NCBI RefSeq assembly: GCF_038419845.1
Contig: NZ_JBCAQT010000003.1
Location: forward strand, 234,338-298,337
DNA from: Marinimicrobium sp038419845
GTDB taxonomy: Bacteria; Pseudomonadota; Gammaproteobacteria; Pseudomonadales; Cellvibrionaceae
DNA: 64,000 nt
Direction of reading: 5' to 3'
The stretch's first letter is position 1. Each line of letters begins with the position of its first letter. The notes beneath the pieces were generated by a model that worked only from the letters and a program-made list of their open reading frames with translations, did no database searches and was not told the DNA's origin. Position numbers and translations under genes: made by a program. Shown piece after piece: positions 45,752-52,520 of this stretch.

Positions 45752-46519
45752 GTGAAAACAGTCATCGGAGCAGGGCTCAGCCAGTCCATCAGCCAGCAGG
45801 GCGGGCGCTTCTATTACATGGAAGGCCTGGGCGAGATTGAAATAAAGCTCAAGACGGGCGGCGATACGCGCCGCTTTGTCCTAAAACCGGGCAAAGGCAT
45901 TGCGATGCGCGAGGGAGAGCGCTTCGACGGTCTGGAAATCGTCAACCTGTTGAACGTATCTCAAGAGGTGGAGTTTGAAGTCTCCGACCGGGAGGTATTC
46001 GATAACCGGGTAACCGGCAGCGTGTATGTGATCGACGCCAACAAGGAAAAAAGCTCAGCCGGAAAAACCTTTATCCGTCCTCGGGTGTCGGTCAGTGCGG
46101 TGGGTGAATACGCCTCGATTCTTTTGGAAAACGAAAGCGGCCATGAAGTCAGCGTCGGGAATCTGAGTCTTTCATGCAACAAAGCGGGCAGGTTAACGGT
46201 GGACGTGCTATCCGATGTAAGCGAAGCGCTGGCCGACGCCTCGCACGTATGGGGGACCGGATTGGAGGGGGTGGTTAAAAATATTGTCGGGGCTAAGTCC
46301 AAGATAAAAGCCTATCCAGGGACGTCAACTCAAAATTTTCTGCAAAGCGAAGCGGCGGCAGGCGTTCAAACAATCATCAACAACCGGGTAGCCGCCGACG
46401 AACCGGAACAAAAAAACTTTGACTATCCGATAGTGATTCCGAGCGGCGCGGGCATGATGATCCGCGCCGGTGAGGTGACCGAAGCGGGTCTGACAGCCGT
46501 GTTTGAGTGGGAGGAATAA
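45752..46519 (+). CDS. Prophage beta-rich protein, possible vertex/spike protein
   Basis: A 255-residue protein starting with GTG at 45752. It is predicted beta-rich throughout (GRFYYMEGLGEIEIKLKTGG, EVSVGNLSLSCNKAGRLTVD) with no TM segment, and ends in VIPSGAGMMIRAGEVTEAGL. In PM2 the pentameric spike P1 is a multi-domain beta protein; this gene is the best candidate for a penton or receptor-binding component, although I cannot align it to P1. It follows the repeat protein by 3 bp. Confidence 0.6.
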   Translation: MKTVIGAGLSQSISQQGGRFYYMEGLGEIEIKLKTGGDTRRFVLKPGKGIAMREGERFDGLEIVNLLNVSQEVEFEVSDREVFDNRVTGSVYVIDANKEKSSAGKTFIRPRVSVSAVGEYASILLENESGHEVSVGNLSLSCNKAGRLTVDVLSDVSEALADASHVWGTGLEGVVKNIVGAKSKIKAYPGTSTQNFLQSEAAAGVQTIINNRVAADEPEQKNFDYPIVIPSGAGMMIRAGEVTEAGLTAVFEWEE

Positions 46520-46520
46520 A

Positions 46521-46763
46521 GTGAAAAAATCCGCCATTATTTACGGGCCGAAAAATACCCAAGAAACCAAAGACAAACAGGCCATTATTGACGCGATCCG
46601 AGTCGCGATCGATGCCGAAATTACGGCGCCGGATTTTCCAGGCTCCATCGACTTCGACACGCTGCGCGCCAACAACGCCAAAACCAAAAGCGATTGGCCG
46701 CAAGGGTTTATCCACCAAGCGGCAAGCGACATGGGCCTCACGGTACAAACGGACGACCTGTGA
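46521..46763 (+). CDS. Prophage small protein, unknown
   Basis: An 80-residue hydrophilic protein starting with GTG at 46521, preceded by GGGAGGAATAAA. The sequence (DKQAIIDAIRVAIDAEI, LRANNAKTKSDWPQGFIHQA) shows no TM and no recognisable family. It overlaps the following peptidase gene by 4 bp (GTGA). Confidence 0.58.
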   Translation: MKKSAIIYGPKNTQETKDKQAIIDAIRVAIDAEITAPDFPGSIDFDTLRANNAKTKSDWPQGFIHQAASDMGLTVQTDDL

Positions 46764-47263
46764 AACGGGCGGCCTTGATCATCATTGGCATCATCGGAGC
46801 GGCAGCACTCATGCGCAGAACATTGACCTATTTCACACCGGAAGAATTCGGGGACTGGTACGACCAGTTAAACCCTGAGCTACTGCAAAAGCTCGACGCC
46901 TTCCGCGCCGCCTGGGGTGCGCCGGTGGTCGTGTCTGATGCCAATGGCGCCATAGGTCGAACCGGGCAGGGCGACCACAGCCAACACAACGTGGAAGTCT
47001 GGGGCGAGGTGCGAGCGATCGACGTATTTCCCAAAGTCGAAATTGAGCCGGGCGTGTACGGCTGGATGCAAACCGGCGAAGAACGCGCCCGCGCCTACCG
47101 GCTGGCCAAAGAGATTGGCTTTACCGGCATCGGGCTTTATACCGACACCGCGCCGGGCAATATGCTGCACCTGGACGTTCGCCGGGATCGGCTGAGCGGC
47201 AACCCGGCCAAGTGGTCGCGCATCAGCGGCGAGTACATGGGCATCAATGAGGTTCTGGCATGA
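46760..47263 (+). CDS. Membrane-anchored M15-type peptidoglycan peptidase
   Basis: A 167-residue protein starting with GTG at 46760. An N-terminal TM (AALIIIGIIGAAALM) is followed by a catalytic domain with the zinc-ligand pattern of M15 peptidases: SQHNVEVWGEVRAIDVF (His, then Asp) and NMLHLDVR (His-x-Asp). M15 enzymes cleave peptide cross-links of peptidoglycan. The anchor suggests it is carried in the virion membrane to open the wall during entry, or acts in lysis with the downstream holin. PM2 uses a transglycosylase-like P7 instead. Confidence 0.78.
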   Translation: MKRAALIIIGIIGAAALMRRTLTYFTPEEFGDWYDQLNPELLQKLDAFRAAWGAPVVVSDANGAIGRTGQGDHSQHNVEVWGEVRAIDVFPKVEIEPGVYGWMQTGEERARAYRLAKEIGFTGIGLYTDTAPGNMLHLDVRRDRLSGNPAKWSRISGEYMGINEVLA

Positions 47264-47547
47264 AAAAGCGGGTCAGCGTTCAGGTCGATGGTGTCATGGT
47301 GCTGACGGTGCTGGCGGTCGGGGGCGGGCTGTTCCTGTACAGCAAGCGCCACCTGATCGGCGAGGCGCTCAACAAAGTGAACCCGGCGCATCAGGACAAC
47401 TTCGTCAACCAGACCGCCGAGAAATACGCTATCAGGGGCGAACACAACGGCCACAGTTATGACACGCATCTCTTTGCGGCGGTGGACCTGATCAACCCCT
47501 GGAACGAAAACGACGACTATGCACAAAAAGTGTGGGGGCTCCAATGA
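47260..47547 (+). CDS. Prophage one-TM small protein
   Basis: A 95-residue protein with an N-terminal TM (VMVLTVLAVGGGLFLYSKR) and a soluble tail containing HSYDTHLFAAVDLINPWNEN. The ATG overlaps the peptidase stop (ATGA). No family recognised. Its position suggests a virion membrane or lysis role. Confidence 0.6.
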   Translation: MKKRVSVQVDGVMVLTVLAVGGGLFLYSKRHLIGEALNKVNPAHQDNFVNQTAEKYAIRGEHNGHSYDTHLFAAVDLINPWNENDDYAQKVWGLQ

Positions 47548-47636
47548 GCGGAAATAAAGTCATCATCATGGTGGGCGCGTCCGTTGCGGCCACACTGCTG
47601 GCCGAGTACATCAAGCGCCAGGTGTTCCCGCAGTGA
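47544..47636 (+). CDS. Prophage 30-residue membrane peptide
   Basis: A 30-residue frame (MSGNKVIIMVGASVAATLLA then EYIKRQVFPQ) whose ATG overlaps the previous stop and whose stop overlaps the holin GTG. It is a single TM helix with a basic tail. PM2 also has very small membrane proteins. Supported by the unbroken overlap chain, otherwise too short to judge. Confidence 0.5.
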   Translation: MSGNKVIIMVGASVAATLLAEYIKRQVFPQ

Positions 47637-48037
47637 GTGTGATCAACTTCCTGGGCGATCTGATAAAGCCGGTGACTGGGCTGATCGACAACATGCACAC
47701 CAGTGATGCAGAGCGATTGCAGCTGAAAAACAAGCTGATCGAAATGCAAAATGAAATGGCCGGCGAGTTGATCGGATACGAGCGTAAAGTGCTCGACGCC
47801 CAGGCGCAGATCATTACCGCCGAGGCGCAAGGGCAAAGCTGGATTCAACGCAGCTGGCGGCCAATCACAATGCTGACGTTTCTGGTGCTGGTGGTGCTCG
47901 ACACAATGGGATGGACCGAGTTTCGGCTATCCGACGAAGCCTGGACACTGTTGCAGATCGGCCTGGGCGGTTACGTGGTCGGGCGCTCGGCAGAGAAAAT
48001 CGCACCGCAGCTGAAACAGACGATGGGCAAAAAATGA
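47633..48037 (+). CDS. Three-TM phage holin family protein
   Basis: A 134-residue protein starting with GTG at 47633. The layout FLGDLIKPVTGLIDNMHTS, a charged helix (LQLKNKLIEMQNEMAGELIG), then QSWIQRSWRPITMLTFLVLVVLD and a final TM (WTLLQIGLGGYVVGRSAEK) matches the GTA/3-TM holin family. It would form the membrane lesion for lysis. It is adjacent to the M15 peptidase gene, making a likely lysis cassette. Confidence 0.82.
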   Translation: MSVINFLGDLIKPVTGLIDNMHTSDAERLQLKNKLIEMQNEMAGELIGYERKVLDAQAQIITAEAQGQSWIQRSWRPITMLTFLVLVVLDTMGWTEFRLSDEAWTLLQIGLGGYVVGRSAEKIAPQLKQTMGKK

Positions 48038-48390
48038 CGGATATGTTCGAGAAGTTGCAAAACGTGGACAGTGGAAAATTCAACGGATCGGCGGTCGCGC
48101 TGCTGGCGCTGGTGCTGTTTTTCTTTGGGAATCAGATGCGATCAATACCGGAAACCGTCGCGGACATGGCACGAACCCAGGCGCTGCTGGTCTACCGGAT
48201 CGAGCAGCTGGAGCAGGCCGTGGCCAATCAGCAGGGCGCACACCATCCCGCCACAAAAGCCCCCAGCTCGGGGGCTCCGGCCTTGCTGTTAGCCCGTCCG
48301 CTCACTGGCGAGCGCCACCGCCTCGGCCACCGATACCCGGCGCTGGCGTTCAATCTCCCGCAGACGCTCGCGGTGCGCCTCAAGCTCTAA
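48034..48390 (+). CDS. Prophage small membrane protein (last rightward gene)
   Basis: A 118-residue frame with a TM segment (GSAVALLALVLFFFGNQM) and a helical stretch (RTQALLVYRIEQLEQAVANQ), reminiscent of accessory lysis or spanin-like proteins. The ATG overlaps the holin stop. The last 34 codons overlap the convergent DUF3653-like gene, so the true end may be functionally unimportant or the overlap real. Confidence 0.58.
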   Translation: MTDMFEKLQNVDSGKFNGSAVALLALVLFFFGNQMRSIPETVADMARTQALLVYRIEQLEQAVANQQGAHHPATKAPSSGAPALLLARPLTGERHRLGHRYPALAFNLPQTLAVRLKL

Positions 48391-48738
48391 CACCTCGGCG
48401 CGTGGCAGTTTGTCGGTCAGGTAATCAATGCTCGCCTGAGCCAGTCTCACGGCCTCAAGGGCCTCATACCAGCAACTCACGATATACTTTAGCCACGTCA
48501 GCTGTTGCCAGTTGTAGGCGGGCTGGTGGTTGCCGCTCTCAAAGTAGCCCCCATGATTAAATTTGAAATCCTCGGGCCAGCTCTCGGGAATAATGCGCCC
48601 GCGCCGCTCCAGGTCGATCAGGCGTACGGCGTAGGTCGGCGCTCCTTCGGTGAGCCAGCGCCGGGCCGTGCGCTCTGACACGCCTGTGATTGATACGATT
48701 TGTCGCCAGCTGGGCCGGTTTTCGGGGTCGAATTGCAT
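48289..48738 (-). CDS. DUF3653-like phage HTH protein
   Basis: A 149-residue leftward protein at the right end of the prophage. The N-terminus (WRQIVSITGVSERTARRWLTEG, residues about 11-32) is a clear helix-turn-helix of the kind seen in DUF3653 phage proteins. It continues with AVRLIDLERRGRIIPESWPE, then a Trp-rich segment and a C-terminal coiled coil. Probably a transcriptional regulator opposing or aiding the left repressor. Its start region carries an inverted repeat that includes the ribosome-binding site. Confidence 0.75.
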   Translation of the reverse strand: MQFDPENRPSWRQIVSITGVSERTARRWLTEGAPTYAVRLIDLERRGRIIPESWPEDFKFNHGGYFESGNHQPAYNWQQLTWLKYIVSCWYEALEAVRLAQASIDYLTDKLPRAEVLELEAHRERLREIERQRRVSVAEAVALASERTG

Positions 48739-48747
48739 AAAATCACT

Positions 48748-48774
48748 CCTTCAGGTTGCGAATGGGCCTGAAGG
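48748..48774 (-). promoter_or_regulatory. Inverted repeat over the ribosome site of the DUF3653-like gene
   Basis: ccttcagg, an 11-nt spacer and cctgaagg form a perfect 8-bp inverted repeat whose outer flanks (atcac / gtgat) also pair. On the minus strand its last bases form part of the AGGAG ribosome site 9 nt before the ATG. It is either an autoregulatory operator or an RNA hairpin that hides the ribosome site. Confidence 0.55.
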
Positions 48775-48880
48775 ATGGTGATTTAGGCGACACCGAGTAA
48801 GAATATTTTGATATAAGGTCGCGGCGAGGGCTCGCGTAGGGGGTTGATTTTGAAGGCGTTTTATGGCGCCCAGAAATAAC

Positions 48881-48908
48881 ACTTCGCATAATGTATATTA
48901 TGTTAAAT
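48881..48908 (+). other. Chromosome dimer resolution site dif (also right attachment site)
   Basis: XerC arm acttcgcataa, centre tgtata and XerD arm ttatgttaaat; the centre and XerD arm are identical to E. coli dif and the XerC arm differs only at its outer bases. It marks the replication terminus. The first 17 bp are duplicated at 37586, so this is also the right end of the prophage: the XerC arm now next to the prophage is probably phage-derived while the XerD arm is chromosomal. A complete site remains, so the host keeps dimer resolution. Confidence 0.93.
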
Positions 48909-49517
48909 ATAGCATTATCTCGTATAGACAGACTAAGTTTGTTTATGTCATTTCAATGTGAGACTGAGATTCGGTCTCACCACCATTTGAAAAGCGCAAG
49001 CCCTTGCTACAATTAGCTTCCAGCCCTATTTCAGCTCACAGCAAGATGCCTGTTTTCAAAATTAGATGAGATTCTTGCCATTTTTGACTTCTTCTAAAGT
49101 TGCCCTTGCCGTGCACTTACAGCGTATGGCAAAGACCCGAAGCGCTCTCTTTGTTATCAGTCAAACCTGCTATCAGTTTAAAATTGTCCAATTGTGGGAA
49201 AAACCTCTTATGTAACAATAAGTTACATGGTGCTTCAGCGCAAAATATCCCGATCTTGTATCAGTTTACGTATCAGTTGCTAGAGGCAGCGTGTTCACTA
49301 TGCGATCCCGTCGTCTCTGGGAAGCGTTTCAGCGCTCATTCCCGATACACTGCCCTACCGCCTTCTGCTGTCCTCTCAGGGTTTAATTTCTGGCCCTGGA
49401 CTCGGCGTTCTGTGCACGGAAGGCTTACAGGTCGTCTTTCCTTCATTCAAGGGTGTATCCGACTGTCCGCATTCGGCCAAAAGCGGACGTACATCCGAGT
49501 GCAGTCGTTGTGGCCGT
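48909..49517. other. Non-coding region right of dif
   Basis: About 600 bp without a convincing gene. A 139-codon plus-strand frame (49100-49519) has an atypical composition and no homology I recognise; it includes a segment (about 49440-49510, encoding RLSAFGQKRTY) that looks like a dispersed non-coding repeat often mis-called as protein. The composition shifts to A/T-rich here, in line with a recombination-prone border. Confidence 0.5.
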
Positions 49518-49828
49518 AACGTATCATGTTGCAGTTGCGGCAACGACACGCTGTTGAATCGCATTGAGGAGCTTCTGCAGTTATATCAGCTGCAGCCTGA
49601 CCAACTGCAGCTTGAGATCACAGAATCGTTGTTGATGACGAACATTGCGGCGCGCCCAATCGAGTCAACACACTCAAAGCCCTTGGTGTCGACATTTCAG
49701 TGGATGATTTTGGCACTGGCTATTCATTATTGAGTTATCTCCAGGGAATACCGCTAGACGAGCTAAAAATTGAACAAAGTTTTCTTCCCAGTATTGCCAA
49801 TGACCGGAAGAAAACGGCGATTTTTTAA
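49518..49828 (+). pseudogene. Remnant of an EAL-domain (c-di-GMP phosphodiesterase) gene
   Basis: The reading starts NVSCCSCGNDTLLNRIEELL and continues QPDQLQLEITESLLMTNIAA, the ExTES region of EAL domains. After about position 49653 the frame shifts, and the second frame reads VNTLKALGVDISVDDFGTGY followed by SLLSYLQGIPLDELKIEQSF, the DDFGTGYS catalytic loop and LKID-like strand. Both the N-terminal part (including the EAL motif) and the C-terminal end are missing. It is a decayed fragment of a host signalling gene, cut short on both sides. Confidence 0.82.
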
Positions 49829-49993
49829 AGAGTACTGGCTGTGAGAATGGGCAGGGATTTTTGTACAGCAAGGCGATTCCTTCAGAGCTTTTCGAAGCGC
49901 GATTTTTGCAATAAGTTAAAAACTTCTGTTTATATCAAATATCTACAGTTAAATAGATGAATTTAAAAGATTTTTTCATGGCCATACCGCACT

Positions 49994-52513
49994 CTAACTA
50001 GTTTTTTGTGATGGTTTCCTGTCAAAGATATTACGAGCCCTTTCCATGACTGCCTGTTTCTCAATAGAAAACCTTTTTCTCATATCATCTACCAATCCGG
50101 TAGCTTCTGGTGAAAAAAGCTCTGGTTGGCTAGAGAATGCACATTTTTGATTCTCATGAAAAAGATATTCAACAAAGGCTTCTACAAGCTCCAGTCTCTT
50201 CTGCACTCTTTGCAAGCGCGCTGCACTAGTGTTTTCTGAAATACGGTTTATATCTTGATATATCTTATTCAGCTTATTGAACGACTTCTCTCGACAAATC
50301 GGCGTCCCATAGACGACGAGATCAAGATAGCCAAACATCTTGCATAGGTCCTCAATGTAATAGCTACCCGCCTTTGTTGCCCGCAAGTACTTACTTTGAG
50401 ATATGTCGCTCTTTATTGTCGTTTCAGTTTCGATTAGTCGTCTCGAGTTTAGGGTCGTGATAATAGAAATTGTAGTTTCAGGTAGTATTCCCGCTGAATA
50501 GCAATCGTTCACAACTTGTTCAATAAGTACATACCCTGTTCCAATTTCGCTCTTGCTGTTCTTTGAGCTTAGTATACGACCGAGGACCGCGATCCTATTG
50601 AAGTTTGATGCATCAGATGTCCCTGTCACATTAAAAATGTTGATTGTGTCGCAATCATCTTCAGAAAAAACCTGGTGATCTCGTAATATGATGGCGTTCA
50701 AGAACTCATGAAATGGTACTGGAAAACCAATCGGATTTGATTTTCTCTCATCTCTCAGAATCGCCTCTATATTAGTGTGGCCTGAAACCATGAAAGCAGC
50801 GACGTTATCTAGAGCTCTTCGGGTATCTCTTGCTGAGGTCGCCTCGATAAAATTAATATAGGACCTGTCTTCACCAAGCAGGGTTTGCACCAGCCGATCA
50901 AAAACCGCCGCCAACTCTTTTTCACTTACTTCAAAATCACTGTAGACGCTAAAGCGCTCGCTAAGTATAAGACTCTTTGCGTAAGAAAACCTTTTGGACA
51001 ATACTTGATCTAGGCTGGGCGGCTGAACATGGTATGCGGTGTTATGAAAAGCATCTAGCGGGCCTGCATCTCGGTTCTTCCAATAGCTTTCCTCGCGCAT
51101 CGCAATCAAAGCGTAACAACCAATCGTATTGGTCAGTTTCTGTGCCGCTAGGAAAATTTTATTTTGAGTCTCCGGGTTGAGCTGATCCGCATTATCGAAA
51201 ACCAAAAATATACTTCTTTGCAAGCGTTTCGAGGCTGTTGTTAGTATCTTCGTGCAGTGTTTCCCACGATCTGAAGAGCTCCATTCATCGATTTTCTCCC
51301 CGAACTTTAGCTCAAAACCATCCGGGTCTTTCTGGAAAAGTGGAGAAAGAGCGCCTTTTTTCAACTTCTCATAGTCAGCATGATAAGCCTGTTTGAGAAA
51401 CTGCCAATCATTTAGCCCGAGCTCTGAATACTCCTCGGTTAATGTTTCATCGATTTCCCCGGATATGAAGCTGTCAAGAGTTTCTCCGGTGTCACTATAG
51501 TTTTTGAAATCTAAGTATATCCAGATTCCTGATTCATTAATTTCGTTCCTTACCAAAACCTTCCGAAATCTCTGTATAAATGTACTTTTGCCAACACCTA
51601 CGCTCCCGATTAACAATATAACCTCGGCGTGACCCGTTTCCCCTGCTTTCAATGCAGAGACTACTCTCTGTTGAAAGTCGCCGGCATCCTTCTTGGAAAC
51701 TTTGAGTCTTCTTGTGCTTCGGTCAATGTAGGGCTGTCTTTTGTCTGGCTTTTGAGGTGAGTCGACGTAGCAGTGCTCGAGAATTTCCGACTCTGCGTTC
51801 TCGGAAGCTAGGTCTTGGAAAACCCGATGGATAATATCGCCAATAAAGGGATAAAGTGGGTTTCGGTCGATTTGACGGGGTCGGTTTAAATGCCTAACGT
51901 CGAGCGTTTGAAATTGGCTCGCATCGTCTTCAGCGCTGTCTGAAATAGGTAGGCTTTTCTGTAAGGTTCCACTTTCTACGCTGTTTTTTGATAAAATTCT
52001 ACAGAACTCGTCAAAATTACTCTCTATATCTTCAAGGCTCCTGAAGATTAGTACTTTGTGCTCACTCCATGGTATGCCATGCTGGTTTTGAGCCCTAAAA
52101 AATATGAATTGGCGGCCATTGGTTACAGCGCAGAAAGATATTCCTTTTGAAACTGCATAGTCTTTTGCCTGCATCATGGCAGCGACAAGAGTTTTGCAGG
52201 AAGATAAAACACCGCCGACCTTAAATGATCGCTGCGTCGAAGATCGAGGAAGCTCAAAATCTACAGCTACCTTTTTTGCTTCTATTATCATTATGGGCAT
52301 ATTGGTAGATAATTTATAATCTAGGTATCGGCCTGTCTCGTTGCACCGCTCTTCTCTAGATATATCGGCCTCGTTCCATCCTAGACATTCCAGAAGAATG
52401 TAATCAATTAACTTTGAACGAGTATCCGACTCGCTCAAGTCTTCGTTAGCATAGGTATTTGTGAAAACTCTTCTAAATTTTGAAAGAGCCGTATCGATGT
52501 TCCATCTCTTCAT
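49994..52513 (-). CDS. PD-(D/E)XK nuclease fused to STAND/KAP-like NTPase, attached to type I RM operon
   Basis: An 839-residue protein of no named family I can assign. Residues about 30-175 resemble the N-terminal nuclease domain of type I restriction subunits: E42, D65 and the E78-A-K80 signature in MIIEAKK, followed by a Q-containing helix (MQAKDYAVSKGISFCAVTNG). A P-loop NTPase follows: Walker A GSVGVGKS at 303-310 and Walker B IFLVFDNAD at 435-443, then AMREESYW, the usual STAND/KAP order. The C-terminal 350 residues are helical with a possible winged helix. It starts 7 bp after the hsdR stop and is clearly more A/T-rich than hsdR and hsdM. Likely an extra anti-phage effector; function is inference. 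Confidence 0.72.
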   Translation of the reverse strand: MKRWNIDTALSKFRRVFTNTYANEDLSESDTRSKLIDYILLECLGWNEADISREERCNETGRYLDYKLSTNMPIMIIEAKKVAVDFELPRSSTQRSFKVGGVLSSCKTLVAAMMQAKDYAVSKGISFCAVTNGRQFIFFRAQNQHGIPWSEHKVLIFRSLEDIESNFDEFCRILSKNSVESGTLQKSLPISDSAEDDASQFQTLDVRHLNRPRQIDRNPLYPFIGDIIHRVFQDLASENAESEILEHCYVDSPQKPDKRQPYIDRSTRRLKVSKKDAGDFQQRVVSALKAGETGHAEVILLIGSVGVGKSTFIQRFRKVLVRNEINESGIWIYLDFKNYSDTGETLDSFISGEIDETLTEEYSELGLNDWQFLKQAYHADYEKLKKGALSPLFQKDPDGFELKFGEKIDEWSSSDRGKHCTKILTTASKRLQRSIFLVFDNADQLNPETQNKIFLAAQKLTNTIGCYALIAMREESYWKNRDAGPLDAFHNTAYHVQPPSLDQVLSKRFSYAKSLILSERFSVYSDFEVSEKELAAVFDRLVQTLLGEDRSYINFIEATSARDTRRALDNVAAFMVSGHTNIEAILRDERKSNPIGFPVPFHEFLNAIILRDHQVFSEDDCDTINIFNVTGTSDASNFNRIAVLGRILSSKNSKSEIGTGYVLIEQVVNDCYSAGILPETTISIITTLNSRRLIETETTIKSDISQSKYLRATKAGSYYIEDLCKMFGYLDLVVYGTPICREKSFNKLNKIYQDINRISENTSAARLQRVQKRLELVEAFVEYLFHENQKCAFSSQPELFSPEATGLVDDMRKRFSIEKQAVMERARNIFDRKPSQKTS

Positions 52514-52520
52514 AGCTTCA

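Larger units (their letters stand above)
37586..48908. mobile_element. Corticovirus (PM2)-like prophage integrated at dif
   Basis: An 11.3-kb block between a 17-bp repeat (37586-37602 and 48881-48897), the right copy of which is part of the chromosomal dif site. It holds about 25 small genes, nearly all on the plus strand and overlapping by 4-20 bp, between a leftward and a rightward-end repressor-like gene. Three hallmark proteins define it: a two-tyrosine HUH initiator, an FtsK/HerA-like packaging ATPase, and a major capsid protein homologous to PM2 P2. PM2 has a 10.1-kb circular dsDNA genome with an internal membrane; the many one-TM proteins here fit that. No integrase is encoded, so integration probably relies on host XerCD. 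All core genes look intact. Confidence 0.9.

Noticed and set aside
37586..48908. Interpretation as a filamentous (inovirus) prophage, because of dif integration, an HUH initiator and many small membrane proteins
   Set aside because: There is no Zot/pI-type morphogenesis protein or pIII-like adsorption protein with the expected layout, and the capsid gene matches the PM2 double jelly-roll protein rather than a short helical coat protein.
49100..49519. 139-codon open frame right of dif
   Set aside because: Unusual composition, no domain, and it contains a segment resembling a dispersed non-coding repeat; it also runs into the EAL remnant.
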